From Streptosporangium sandarakinum (GTDB lineage Bacteria; Actinomycetota; Actinomycetes; Streptosporangiales; Streptosporangiaceae), in the NCBI RefSeq assembly GCF_013409935.1, contig NZ_JACCCO010000001.1:558001-622000 (forward strand): a stretch of 64,000 nucleotides of DNA. Reading direction: 5' to 3'. This document shows positions 40,744 through 49,399 of this stretch, piece by piece (the first letter of the stretch is position 1; each line of letters begins with the position of its first letter). The position numbers and the translations under genes are program-made. A model generated the notes under the pieces. That model worked only from the letters and a program-made list of their open reading frames with translations. It was not told the origin of the DNA and ran no database searches.

Positions 40744-42417
40744 GTGAGCGTGTTCCCCGTCGAGAAGCCGATCCTCCACGTCCGCATGCCCGTCCGCGCG
40801 TCGCTGCGCCTGGGACCGCTCGGCGACATCTGGCACAAGCCGGCGTTCAGTGCCGTGGCCTCGGTCGCCGTCCCCCAGTTCGCGCTGCTGCTCGCCGGCC
40901 GGCCCGACCTCGCCGCCTACGCCGCCGGCGGCTCGCTGTGCGCCCTGTACGGCCACGGCCTGCCGTACACCGCACGGGCCAGGACCCTGGCGTGGGTCGT
41001 GGCGGGGATGCTGGCGAGCATCGCCGTCGGGCTCATCACCGCCTCGCTCACCGATTCCACCGTCCTGCGGGTCGCGGTGGCCGCGCTCCTGGCCGGGGCG
41101 CACAAGGCCACCTGCGACGCGGCCCGGATCGGCCCGCCCGGGCACGTCGTGCTCACCTTCGTCGCGGTGAGCGCCGCCTTCCTGCCGCAGCGCCTGGCCG
41201 ACGTTCCCGCGCACCTGGCGCTGGCGCTGGCCGCCGGGGTCGTGGCGTGGCTGGTCGGGATGGCTCCGGCGCTGGTCAGGCCGGACGGACCGGAACGCAT
41301 CGCGGTCGCCCGCGCCCTGGAGGCCGCCGCCCGCCTGCTGCGGGCCTCGTCCGGCGGCCAGGAGCCGCCGCAGGCCCGGCACGCGGCCGCGGCCACCGTC
41401 AACGCCGCCTGGCAGACGCTGCTGCGCGCCGGGACCGCCGGAAGCCGGGCGGAGCTGCGGCGGCTCCTGGTGCGCGCCGAGTCGGCGGCGGCGCTGCCGG
41501 CGCGGCACGCGGCCGAGGCCGACTCGTTCACCGCGTGGGCGCGCGATCTGCGCAAGGGCCGCCCGCTGCCGGTCCCCGGGCGGTCCGAGGCGCCCGGGGA
41601 GGACGCGGGCGAGGAGGCCGAGCTGTCCGGGGTGGCCGCCGAGCGGCCCCGCCGCCACCGCCTCCTGCCGGAGGTCGCCGGGAGGTGGCGCGTGGTCATG
41701 ATGGTGGCGGCGGGCTCCGCGCTGGCCGGCTGGGCGTCGATGGCGCTGGGGGTCGGCCGGCCGTACTGGGCGGTGGTGACCGCGGCGGCGGTGTTCGCCG
41801 CCAACACCACGCTCTCGTGGAACCGGGCGCTGCAGCGCGTCGTGGGCAACCTGCTGGGGGTCGCGCTGTTCACGCTGGTGGTGCCGCTGACCCGGCTGGG
41901 GTCGCTCGCCCTCGTGGCCACCGTGCTGGTCATGCAGTTCCTCACCGAGGCGACGATCACCCGCAACTACTGGCTGGGCAGCGTGTTCGTCGCGCCCATG
42001 TCCATCCTGATGACCCAGTTCGCCGGGGTCCAGCCGGTGGGCGAGCTGGTCGCCGACCGCTGGCTCGACACCTGCGTGGGCGCCGTGGCCGGACTGGCGG
42101 CGTGCGTGCTGCTGCCCGACCGGCGGGCGGCCCGGCGGGTCCACGAGGGGCTGGAGCGCCTGGAGCGGGCCGTGGCCGAACCGTCACCCACCGACCCAGG
42201 CCAGGCCAGGGCCGCCCGCGACCGCCTCAACGCCTCGCTGGTCGAGCTGCGCGAGGCCGCCGACACCGCGGCGGGCGAATGGTGGAGCACGGCCCTGCCC
42301 CAGGAACGGATCACCACCGCCGAACGCGCCGGCCACCGCAAACTCACCGAACTGACGGGACCCGCGAGGGGCGCCGGTGTCTGGACTGAGGAACGCAGTC
42401 GCGAAGCGACGGAGTGA
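40744..42417 (+). CDS. FUSC-family membrane transporter
   Basis: A 557-residue inner-membrane protein with two clusters of hydrophobic helices (about 30-165 and 320-460) separated by a soluble middle part, the architecture of FUSC/aromatic-acid-exporter proteins (YccS/YhcK-like). 'NYWLGSVFVAPMSILMTQF' near residue 410 is typical of the second cluster. Likely an efflux system for small aromatic compounds; substrate unknown. The GTG start lacks a ribosome site and may be read from a near-leaderless mRNA. Odd: the last 15 or so residues ('ARGAGVWTEERSREATE') and the stop are encoded by repeat array 3. A MarR regulator gene lies downstream. Confidence 0.85.
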   Translation: MSVFPVEKPILHVRMPVRASLRLGPLGDIWHKPAFSAVASVAVPQFALLLAGRPDLAAYAAGGSLCALYGHGLPYTARARTLAWVVAGMLASIAVGLITASLTDSTVLRVAVAALLAGAHKATCDAARIGPPGHVVLTFVAVSAAFLPQRLADVPAHLALALAAGVVAWLVGMAPALVRPDGPERIAVARALEAAARLLRASSGGQEPPQARHAAAATVNAAWQTLLRAGTAGSRAELRRLLVRAESAAALPARHAAEADSFTAWARDLRKGRPLPVPGRSEAPGEDAGEEAELSGVAAERPRRHRLLPEVAGRWRVVMMVAAGSALAGWASMALGVGRPYWAVVTAAAVFAANTTLSWNRALQRVVGNLLGVALFTLVVPLTRLGSLALVATVLVMQFLTEATITRNYWLGSVFVAPMSILMTQFAGVQPVGELVADRWLDTCVGAVAGLAACVLLPDRRAARRVHEGLERLERAVAEPSPTDPGQARAARDRLNASLVELREAADTAAGEWWSTALPQERITTAERAGHRKLTELTGPARGAGVWTEERSREATE

Positions 42418-42930
42418 CGAGGGAAGACACCGGATAAGAGCCCCCGAGCCGCGACGCGCAGCGTCGCAATGAGCCCGCGAGGGGGCGCCGGTGTCTGGAC
42501 TGAGGAACGCAGTCGCGAAGCGACGGAGTGACGAGGGAAGACACCGGATAAGAGCCCCCGAGCCGCGACGCGCAGCGTCGCAATGAGCCCGCGAGGGGGC
42601 GCCGGTGTCTGGACTGAGGAACGCAGTCGCGAAGCGACGGAGTGACGAGGGAAGACACCGGATAAGAGCCCCCGAGCCGCGACGCGCAGCGTCGCAATGA
42701 GCCCGCGAGGGGGCGCCGGTGTCTGGACTGAGGAACGCAGTCGCGAAGCGACGGAGTGACGAGGGAAGACACCGGATAAGAGCCCCCGAGCCGCGACGCG
42801 CAGCGTCGCAATGAGCAGAGAGCGAAGCGAGTGAACGACGAGGGAAGACACCGGCCTCCAGCCCCCGCGCCGCGACGCGCCGGCGTCGCCATGAACACAG
42901 CCCCGAGCCGCGACGCGCAGCGTCGCCATG
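42366..42930 (-). repeat. tandem repeat array 3 (four 114-bp units plus degenerate tail)
   Basis: The core GCCGGTGTCT recurs at 42373, 42487, 42601 and 42715, exactly 114 bases apart in near-identical units, then a degenerate stretch with two further hairpins (GCGACGC/GCGTCGC at 42872-42889, loop GCCG, and again near 42912). Orientation is as in array 2. The array contains the stop of the FUSC gene at its left end and a possible start of the MarR gene at its right end. Confidence 0.93.
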
Positions 42931-43439
42931 AGCAAGAGCAGGACGCCGTGGCGATCGCGCTGCGCCAGTGGCGGCGTGTCCTGCCCGACGCCGATCTCGA
43001 CACGATAGCGGTCATCGGCCGGCTCACCCGGTGCGTCGCGCTCCTGCAGCACGCCGGGGACGCGCCGCTGGGCCGTGCCGGGGTCAGCCGCCCGGAGTTC
43101 GACATCCTGTGCGCGCTGCTGCGCGTCGGCGGCGAGCTGACCCCCGGCCGGCTGGCCCGCGAGACCTTCGCCTCGGGCGCCGCCGTCACCAAACGGCTCA
43201 GGCGGCTGGAGGACGGCGGGCTGGTGGCGCGACGGGTGGACGAGCGCGATCGCAGGGTGGCGCACCTGTCGCTCACCGACGCCGGCCGGGAGCTCATCAT
43301 GCGGCTGCTGCCGGAGCAGTTGGAGTATGAGACCGCGCTGCTGGCCGGGCTGCCCGCCGAGCGCGAGCGGGAGCTGGCCGACCTGCTGGGCGAGCTGTTG
43401 CTGCTGCTTGAGGGCCGTCTGGGCGGCCTCATCGGCTGA
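42891..43439 (+). CDS. MarR-family transcriptional regulator
   Basis: A winged-helix repressor of up to 182 residues. The core 'GVSRPEFDILCALLR', 'LARETFASGAAVTKRLRRLE' and 'VDERDRRVAHLSLTDAGREL' is diagnostic. The start is unclear: the ATG at 42891 lies inside the last repeat unit, directly after its hairpin, and would encode a repeat-derived N-terminus ('MNTAPSRDAQRR'); a GTG at 42948 with AGG five bases before it gives a typical 163-residue MarR. MarR proteins often control adjacent efflux genes, here the FUSC transporter. Ligand unknown. Confidence 0.85.
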   Translation: MNTAPSRDAQRRHEQEQDAVAIALRQWRRVLPDADLDTIAVIGRLTRCVALLQHAGDAPLGRAGVSRPEFDILCALLRVGGELTPGRLARETFASGAAVTKRLRRLEDGGLVARRVDERDRRVAHLSLTDAGRELIMRLLPEQLEYETALLAGLPAERERELADLLGELLLLLEGRLGGLIG

Positions 43440-43578
43440 CGGGGGCCACCGGGCCGGCCGATCGGCGGACCGGGTACCCGGTGGCGCGGGCGTGTGAACA
43501 CCTGCGTCGGCCGGACCGGTCGTGGGTCCCGTGCTCGGGCCGCGTCCTCACCGGTGGCCGGGGCGCCCGGCGCGGCCG

Positions 43579-44085
43579 TCAGCTCGGGCGCGGGAGGTGG
43601 AACATCTCCGACTCCAGGCCGAAGAAGCGCGTGGTACGGCCGCGCGGGGTCATCCCGAGCCGCCGGCAGACGGCCATGGAGGCGTCGTTGCCCGGCTTGA
43701 CCAGGGCGTACACCTCTTCCAGCCCGGAGGCGAACCCGCGTTCGACCGCGCCCCGGGCCGCCTCGGTGGCGTAGCCGTTGCCCCAGGAGTCGGGGTGGAA
43801 GTGCCAGCCGACCTCGACCTCCCCGTCGCCGCCGGGGATCGGCCGGAACAGCACGGTCCCGGCGGGCACCCCGGTGTCGCGGACCTCGACCGCCCAGGAG
43901 CCGAACCTGCGGTCGCGCTCGTGGAAGGCGTGCCAGCCGTCCACCGCGGGCGCCGCCTCGAAGTCGAAGGGCGGCAGCCAGCGGAGGACCTCCGGCCGGG
44001 TGTAGATGTCGGTCATCCGGTCGAGGTCGGCCGGGTCGTGGGTCCATTCGCGGACGATGAGCCGCTCGGTCTCGTAGACAGTCAT
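43579..44085 (-). CDS. GNAT-family N-acetyltransferase (RimJ/RimL type)
   Basis: A 168-residue acetyltransferase. 'ETERLIVREWT' at the N-terminus and 'EVGWHFHPDSWGNGYATEAA' with 'VKPGNDASMAVCRRLGM' are the acetyl-CoA-binding and signature regions of the RimJ/RimL-like branch. Such enzymes acetylate protein N-termini or small amines; the substrate is not predictable. It is a single gene converging on marR. The ATG is the first in-frame start after the divergent intergenic region. Confidence 0.88.
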   Translation of the reverse strand: MTVYETERLIVREWTHDPADLDRMTDIYTRPEVLRWLPPFDFEAAPAVDGWHAFHERDRRFGSWAVEVRDTGVPAGTVLFRPIPGGDGEVEVGWHFHPDSWGNGYATEAARGAVERGFASGLEEVYALVKPGNDASMAVCRRLGMTPRGRTTRFFGLESEMFHLPRPS

Positions 44086-44149
44086 TCCGGATTTCTATCG
44101 CGGCCGGGGCGCCGGGTACGTCCCCCGGAAGAGTGATCGCACGGCCGCA

Positions 44150-44226
44150 CAGGAACCGGACGGGCCATGCAGGAACCGGACGGGCCGTGCAGGAATCGGC
44201 GGGTCGTGCAGGAATCGGCGGGTCGG
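44150..44226. repeat. four tandem ~20-bp repeats
   Basis: Units CAGGAACCGGACGGGCCATG and variants start at 44150, 44170, 44190 and 44209 (periods 20, 20, 19). The array lies between the divergent GNAT and FAD-oxidoreductase genes. It may be a regulator-binding array or a slippage product. Confidence 0.75.
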
Positions 44227-44239
44227 CGGGTCTGCGGAA

Positions 44240-44253
44240 GAAGGTTTACCTTC
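44240..44253. promoter_or_regulatory. palindrome GAAGGT-TT-ACCTTC
   Basis: Six-base arms with a two-base spacer, 38 bases before the FAD-oxidoreductase start. It has the form of a TetR- or MerR-like operator or a -35 region overlapped by one. No regulator gene is adjacent. Confidence 0.4.
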
Positions 44254-44290
44254 GGCCCCACCCGTGAAATAATTCAATGGGTGATGAATT

Positions 44291-45514
44291 ATGACGGAGA
44301 ACACATGCGTGATCGCCGGGGCCGGCCCGGCGGGAGCGATGCTCGCGCTGCTGCTGGCCCGCGCGGGCGTCAAGGTCACACTGCTGGAGAAACACGGCGA
44401 CTTCCTGCGGGACTTCCGGGGTGACACCATCCACCCCTCCACCCTGCAGATCCTCGACGAGCTGGGGCTCGCCGAGGAGTTCCACCGGCTGCCGCACCGC
44501 AAGGAGCATCGGCTGGTCATGATGACCGACGACGGTCTGGCACCCGTCGCCGACCTGACCCGGCTGCCGGGCAGATACCGCTACATCGCCTTCGTCCCGC
44601 AGTGGGACTTCCTCAACCTGGTCACCGAGGCCGCCGGGCGGTACCCGTCCTTCCGGCTGGTGATGAACGCCGAGGTGACCGGCGTGATCCGCGAGGGTGG
44701 CGCGGTGCGCGGGATCCGCTACCGCGACGCCGAAGGCGAGCACGAGCTGCGCGCGACGCTCACCGTCGCCGCCGACGGCCGCACCTCCGCCGTGCGCCGG
44801 GCCGCCGGGCTCGTGCCGAAGGAGTTCGGCGCGCCGATGGACGTGGTGTGGTTCCGGCTGCCGCGCGAGGCGTCCGACCCCGACCAGACCTTCCTGCGGC
44901 TGTCCAGCGGCCGCATCATGGTGGCGATCGACCGCGGCTCCTACTGGCAGCTCGCCTACGTGATCCGCAAGGGCGGCTTCGACGCCCTGCGTGCCGGGGG
45001 GATCAAGGCGCTGCGCGAGCAGGTCGCCGGCCTGCTGCCGTTCCTCGGCGACCGCGTCGGGCTGCTGGACGGCTTCGACGACGTGAGCGTGCTGTCGGTC
45101 CGGGTGAACCGGCTGTCGCGCTGGCACCGTCCCGGCCTGCTGGCCATCGGCGACGCCGCGCACGCCATGTCACCGATCTTCGGGGTCGGCATCAACCTGG
45201 CCGTGCAGGACGCCGTGGCGGCGGCCAACCTGCTGGCCGGACCTCTCGCCGCCGGGGCCGACATCCCCGAGTCACTGCTCGCCCGCGTCCAGCGGCGCCG
45301 CATGCCGCCCACGGCGGTCACCCAGCTCGCCCAGCGGGCGGTGCAGGCCGCGCTGATCGGTCCCACCCTCTCCGGCCGGGTCCGGCCGGTGGGGCTGCCG
45401 CGTGACGTCTCCCGTCTCCCGGTGGTCGGCGCCCTCGGCCGCCGCTTCATCGGTTTCGGCGTCCTCCCCGAGCACGTGAGGAGCCCGGAGGCGCCCCCTC
45501 ACCGGCGGAAGTGA
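44291..45514 (+). CDS. FAD-dependent aromatic hydroxylase-like oxidoreductase
   Basis: A 407-residue flavoprotein of the PHBH/UbiH class. It has the FAD-binding 'VIAGAGPAGAMLALLLARAG' near the N-terminus, a central conserved region ending 'AADGRTSAVRRAAG', and the second FAD motif 'GDAAHAMSPIFGVGINLAVQ' near residue 285. Such enzymes hydroxylate aromatic rings or act on unsaturated lipids using NAD(P)H and O2; the substrate is unknown. It is transcribed alone and ends in a strong hairpin. The ATG at 44291 has a weak GGTGATG site. Confidence 0.88.
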   Translation: MTENTCVIAGAGPAGAMLALLLARAGVKVTLLEKHGDFLRDFRGDTIHPSTLQILDELGLAEEFHRLPHRKEHRLVMMTDDGLAPVADLTRLPGRYRYIAFVPQWDFLNLVTEAAGRYPSFRLVMNAEVTGVIREGGAVRGIRYRDAEGEHELRATLTVAADGRTSAVRRAAGLVPKEFGAPMDVVWFRLPREASDPDQTFLRLSSGRIMVAIDRGSYWQLAYVIRKGGFDALRAGGIKALREQVAGLLPFLGDRVGLLDGFDDVSVLSVRVNRLSRWHRPGLLAIGDAAHAMSPIFGVGINLAVQDAVAAANLLAGPLAAGADIPESLLARVQRRRMPPTAVTQLAQRAVQAALIGPTLSGRVRPVGLPRDVSRLPVVGALGRRFIGFGVLPEHVRSPEAPPHRRK

Positions 45515-45517
45515 GCT

Positions 45518-45560
45518 GAGAGCCGGCGGGCCGGCACGAGAATCCCCCGCCGGCGTCTCA
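45518..45560 (+). terminator. hairpin terminator after the FAD oxidoreductase
   Basis: TGAGA-GCCGGCGGG pairs with CCCGCCGGC-G-TCTCA (one bulge), with a short T-run (ATTTAT) after it. Good terminator geometry. Confidence 0.75.
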
Positions 45561-45635
45561 TTTATGGCGAAAGGTGTCTCACTCCTTGAGCAAAGGGGTC
45601 CGGCCGGTGACGCCGTTGCAATAGCCTGGTGTGTC

Positions 45636-46967
45636 GTGAGCATCAACTTCGATTCCTGGCGGCAGCTGCCCGCGGCGCAGCAGCCCGAGTGGCCCGACCG
45701 CGACGAACTGGAGAAGGTCGTCGCCGAGCTCAAGGGGCTGCCGCCCCTGGTGTTCGCCGGCGAGTGCGACAAGCTCAAGGCCGAGCTGGCGGCGGTGGCG
45801 CGAGGCGAGGCGTTCGTGCTGCAGGGCGGCGACTGCGCCGAGACCTTCTCCGGTGCGACCGCGAACGACGTGCGCAACAAGCTCAAGACGCTGCTGCAGA
45901 TGGCGATCGTGCTCACCTACGCGGCCAAGGTGCCTGTCGTGAAGATCGGCCGGATGGCCGGCCAGTTCGCCAAGCCGCGGTCCAAGCCGACCGAGGCCCG
46001 CGACGGCATCGAGCTGCCCACCTACCGGGGCGACATGGTCAACGGCTTCGACTTCACCCCCGAGGCCCGCGTCCCCGACCCGTGGCGGCTGCTGCGCGCC
46101 TACCACTCCTCGGCCGTGACGCTGAACCTCGCCCGCGCCTTCACCCGCGGCGGCTACGCGGACCTGCGGCAGGTGCACGCCTGGAACCAGGACTTCGTGA
46201 TCGAGTCGCCCGCCGGGAAGCGCTACGAGCAGCTCGCCCGCGGGATCGACCAGGCCCTGGCGTTCATGCGCGCCTGCGGGGCCGACCCGAACGAGTTCCA
46301 CACCGTGGAGTTCTACTCCTCGCACGAGGCGCTGATCCTCGACTACGACCACGCCCTCACCCGGATCGACTCCCGGACCGGCCTGCCGTACGACGTGTCG
46401 GCGCACATGGTCTGGATCGGCGAGCGCACCCGCCAGCTCGACGGCGCGCACGTGGAGTTCTTCTCCCGGATCCGCAACCCGATCGGCGTGAAGCTCGGCC
46501 CGACGACCACCCCCGAGGACGCCCTCGCGCTCATCGAGCGGCTGAACCCGGACAACGAGCCGGGCCGCCTGACGTTCATCACCCGGATGGGCGCCGGGAA
46601 GATCCGCGACCACCTTCCGAACCTGGTGGAGAAGGTGACGGCGAGCGGCGCCACGGTGGCGTGGGTCTGCGACCCGATGCACGGTAACACCTTCGAGGCG
46701 CCCAGCGGCCACAAGACCCGCCGCCTGGACGACGTGCTGAACGAGGTGGCGGGCTTCTTCGAGGTGCACGGCGCGCTGGGCACCCACCCCGGCGGCATCC
46801 ACATCGAGTTCACCGGCGACGACGTCACCGAGTGCGTGGGCGGCGGGCTGGAGATCGTCGAGGACGACCTGGCACGGCGCTACGAGACGGCGTGCGACCC
46901 GCGCCTCAACCGGAGCCAGTCGCTGGACCTGGCCTTCCGGGTGGCGGAGCTGTACCGCTCGGCCTGA
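45636..46967 (+). CDS. aroG: class II 3-deoxy-7-phosphoheptulonate (DAHP) synthase
   Basis: First enzyme of the shikimate pathway, joining phosphoenolpyruvate and erythrose-4-phosphate. The 443-residue protein is a type II (plant/Mycobacterium AroG-like) synthase: 'FVLQGGDCAETF', 'VKIGRMAGQFAKPRS', 'LPTYRGDMVNGF' and 'CDPMHGNTFE' are diagnostic metal- and substrate-binding regions. The GTG at 45636 has no ribosome site; TAGCCT eight bases upstream could be the -10 of a leaderless transcript. It stands alone and ends at a bidirectional hairpin. Aromatic-amino-acid feedback control is typical of the family. Confidence 0.95.
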   Translation: MSINFDSWRQLPAAQQPEWPDRDELEKVVAELKGLPPLVFAGECDKLKAELAAVARGEAFVLQGGDCAETFSGATANDVRNKLKTLLQMAIVLTYAAKVPVVKIGRMAGQFAKPRSKPTEARDGIELPTYRGDMVNGFDFTPEARVPDPWRLLRAYHSSAVTLNLARAFTRGGYADLRQVHAWNQDFVIESPAGKRYEQLARGIDQALAFMRACGADPNEFHTVEFYSSHEALILDYDHALTRIDSRTGLPYDVSAHMVWIGERTRQLDGAHVEFFSRIRNPIGVKLGPTTTPEDALALIERLNPDNEPGRLTFITRMGAGKIRDHLPNLVEKVTASGATVAWVCDPMHGNTFEAPSGHKTRRLDDVLNEVAGFFEVHGALGTHPGGIHIEFTGDDVTECVGGGLEIVEDDLARRYETACDPRLNRSQSLDLAFRVAELYRSA

Positions 46968-46993
46968 GCTCCGCCCCTGGAGGCGGACATGAT

Positions 46994-47027
46994 GAGAGCC
47001 CCGCGGCCGTTCACGGCGCGGGGTTCT
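46994..47027. terminator. bidirectional hairpin between DAHP synthase and thioredoxin genes
   Basis: AGAGCCCCGCG pairs with CGCGGGGTTCT (one G-T) in the 74-base gap between convergent genes, serving both. Confidence 0.75.
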
Positions 47028-47041
47028 CGTGGTTCGGGGCC

Positions 47042-47413
47042 TCAGCCCTCCTGGGCGCCCATCTCCTTGGCCAGCTCGGCCCGGATCGCGTCCATGTCGA
47101 GGGCGCGGACCTGGCCGATCAGGTCTTCGAGGGCCGGCTCCGGCAGCGCCCCGGGCTGGGCGAAAACGACGATGCCGTCGCGGATGGCCATGATCGTCGG
47201 GATCGAGGTGATCTCGAAGCCCTGGGCCAGCCCCTGCTGCGCCTCGGTGTCGATCTTGCCGAACTTGATGTCGGTGTGCTTCTCCGACGACTTCTCGAAG
47301 ATCGGACCGAACGTGCGGCACGGCCCGCACCAGGCCGCCCAGAAGTCCAGCAGGACGATCCCGTCGTCGGCGATCTCGTTGAAGTTCTGCTCGGTTACCT
47401 CGATGGTCGCCAC
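47042..47413 (-). CDS. trxA: thioredoxin
   Basis: Cytoplasmic thioredoxin of 123 residues with the classical redox site 'WCGPC' near residue 34 and the cis-Pro 'SIPTIMAI'. The C-terminal 15 residues ('AIRAELAKEMGAQEG') extend slightly beyond the usual 105-residue fold. The GTG at 47413 is chosen because GAGGAG lies six bases upstream. It is a single gene, unlinked to the TlpA-like protein of the MauE cluster. Confidence 0.92.
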   Translation of the reverse strand: MATIEVTEQNFNEIADDGIVLLDFWAAWCGPCRTFGPIFEKSSEKHTDIKFGKIDTEAQQGLAQGFEITSIPTIMAIRDGIVVFAQPGALPEPALEDLIGQVRALDMDAIRAELAKEMGAQEG

Positions 47414-47520
47414 CGGTGGCTCCTCTTGTCGTTCACGTCTGTACGGCTCGCATAACCACTTACCCCCGTTGGGCATTCCATCCTCACCGCCCCGGCGGCC
47501 CCTCCCGCCGCCCGGCGCGC

Positions 47521-49386
47521 CTATCCGGCGTCGGCGCGCACCGCGGTGACGGCGTACCGGCTGGCGATCTGCTGATAGGGCATGATCACCAGGGTGCCGG
47601 CGCGGTAGTGGACGTGGGCCTTTCCGCTCTCCCCACCGGCCTTCTGCGGCAGGTCGGCGAGCGGCGCAGCCTTGCCGGTGACCGTGTCGATCCTGGTCAG
47701 CCGGGGAACCGGCTCGTTGCGGCCGCCCTCCTCGATGACCAGCAGGCCGTTGCCTCCCGCGGCCCCGGCGGCCCCGGCGTCTCCGGAGTCGACGAAGGTG
47801 ATCAAGTTGGCGCCGGTGCCCGAGGACTTCCACAGCTTCCTCCCGGTCCCCAGGTCGAAGGCCATGACGTCGTCGCGGGAGATCCCGCCGCCCTTGGTGT
47901 TCACCGGGAAGGTGGCGAGGTAGAGGGTGTTCCCGCGCACCATGGCGCGGATGTCCTCGTGGCCGCCGTTGATGTAGATCGTGTTGTTGAGCGAGAGGAA
48001 GTCGGTCTTCTCCCCGGTCTCGAACTCGCGGAGCTTCTTGCCGCTGCCGTCCAGCACGAGGATGGCGGACGATTCGCCGCCGGACCACGCCGCCACCACC
48101 GGGTCGGCCGAGAGCAGATGGTCGGGAATCCCCCCGTCGTCCTCGCCGATCCGGTGCTCCCCCCTCAAGGCGCCGGTCCGCGCGTCGAGCACGACGACGC
48201 TGTCACCGGCGGCGCCATAGCAGCTCAGGCTGACCACGACCTGCTTGGGCGCGGCGGCGACGTCACGGGTCTCACAGGTCTGCGAGGCGTTCGACGTCCA
48301 CGCCTTCTTCCCGTCGGCCAGCCGGTAGGCCGACACCTGCTTGGCGGTGCGCACGACCGCCAGGTCGCCGGCGAGCACGAGGCCGGGGGCGTGGAGGCTC
48401 TTTTCGCCGGCCCGCGACGCGTTCGCCGGGATCTTGGTGTTCCAGAGCAGCTTGCCGGTCTTGACGTTGATGCCCGCGACGTGGTCGCAGATCTTCGCGG
48501 TGCCGTAGGCCAGGGCGCCCTTGCCTCCGACGATGCCGGCGGTCGCCCCGCAGAGCTGCTCCCCCGGGGCGGGCGTGCCCCAGACCCGCTTGCCGGTCTT
48601 CAGGTCGTAGGCCAGCACGCCGTCCTTCTGTGCCCGGACGGCCGCAGTGTCGGTCACCCAGGCGCCGAAGGCGATCGAAGCGTCGGTGCCGATCACCTCG
48701 GTGCCGGCGGTGGTGAAGGGCACCTGCCACTCCCCCGCGCCCATCTCGTCGCCGGACCCACCGAAGCCGAACCCGCCGGAGACGAACCAGGCGGTGCCGG
48801 TGCCGATGCCGAGCAGCACGACGAGGCCCAGCGCCACGAGGAGCACGGTCCTGCCGGTCCGCCGTCCGGCGGGTCGCGGCGCGGGCTGCGCCTGGGGCGG
48901 GTACGGCTGTCCCGGCGGCTGCTGCCCGTACGGCGGCGCCCCCGCGCCCTGCCCGTACGCCTGGGCACTGGGGCCCTGCGGCTGGTACTGCTGCCCGTAC
49001 GGCAGCGCCCCCGCACCCTGCCCGTACGGCGACCCTCCAGCGCCCTGCGGCTGGTACTGCTGCCCGTACGGCGGCGCCCCCGCACCCTGCCCGTACGCCG
49101 GGGCACTGGGGCCCTGCGGCTGGTACTGCTGCCCGTACGGCAGCGCCCCCGCACCCTGCCCGTACGGCGACCCTCCAGCGCCCTGCGGCTGGTACTGCTG
49201 CCCGTACGCCGGCGCCCCCGCACCCTGCCCGTACGCCGGGGCACTGGGGCCCTGCGGCTGGTACGGCGCCCCCTGCGGATGGGCTCCCCCCTGCGGCGGA
49301 TACACCTGGTGCGCCTGCCCCGGCGGTCCCTGATGGGGTCGCGGGTACGGCTCCCCCTGGGAGGGGGCGTTGTTCTGGTCGGTCAT
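47521..49386 (-). CDS. membrane-anchored PQQ-like beta-propeller protein with repetitive Pro/Gln/Tyr-rich N-terminus
   Basis: A 621-residue protein. The first 160 residues are a low-complexity cytoplasmic region built of 23-residue repeats rich in Tyr-Gly-Gln and Pro-Gln-Gly (69-bp period, 48981-49257). One membrane helix ('VLLVALGLVVLLGIGTGTAW', about 178-197) leads to an extracellular PQQ-type propeller with 'W-tag' blades ('GKRVWGTPAPGE', 'GKLLWNTKIPA', 'GRKLWKSSGTG'). No known catalytic residues. Similar proteins in actinomycetes are of unknown function. It is followed upstream, 13 bases away, by another anchored protein of similar design, suggesting an operon. Confidence 0.8.
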   Translation of the reverse strand: MTDQNNAPSQGEPYPRPHQGPPGQAHQVYPPQGGAHPQGAPYQPQGPSAPAYGQGAGAPAYGQQYQPQGAGGSPYGQGAGALPYGQQYQPQGPSAPAYGQGAGAPPYGQQYQPQGAGGSPYGQGAGALPYGQQYQPQGPSAQAYGQGAGAPPYGQQPPGQPYPPQAQPAPRPAGRRTGRTVLLVALGLVVLLGIGTGTAWFVSGGFGFGGSGDEMGAGEWQVPFTTAGTEVIGTDASIAFGAWVTDTAAVRAQKDGVLAYDLKTGKRVWGTPAPGEQLCGATAGIVGGKGALAYGTAKICDHVAGINVKTGKLLWNTKIPANASRAGEKSLHAPGLVLAGDLAVVRTAKQVSAYRLADGKKAWTSNASQTCETRDVAAAPKQVVVSLSCYGAAGDSVVVLDARTGALRGEHRIGEDDGGIPDHLLSADPVVAAWSGGESSAILVLDGSGKKLREFETGEKTDFLSLNNTIYINGGHEDIRAMVRGNTLYLATFPVNTKGGGISRDDVMAFDLGTGRKLWKSSGTGANLITFVDSGDAGAAGAAGGNGLLVIEEGGRNEPVPRLTRIDTVTGKAAPLADLPQKAGGESGKAHVHYRAGTLVIMPYQQIASRYAVTAVRADAG

Positions 49387-49399
49387 GCCATCTCCCCGA

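Noticed and set aside
40740..42389. Plus-strand frame starting ATG at 40740 over the FUSC gene
   Set aside because: Its translation is Gly/Arg/Ala-rich without membrane helices; the frame starting GTG at 40744 gives a clear membrane protein.
42366..42930. CRISPR array
   Set aside because: Units are contiguous and near-identical with no unique spacers, the unit is too long, and no cas genes are present.
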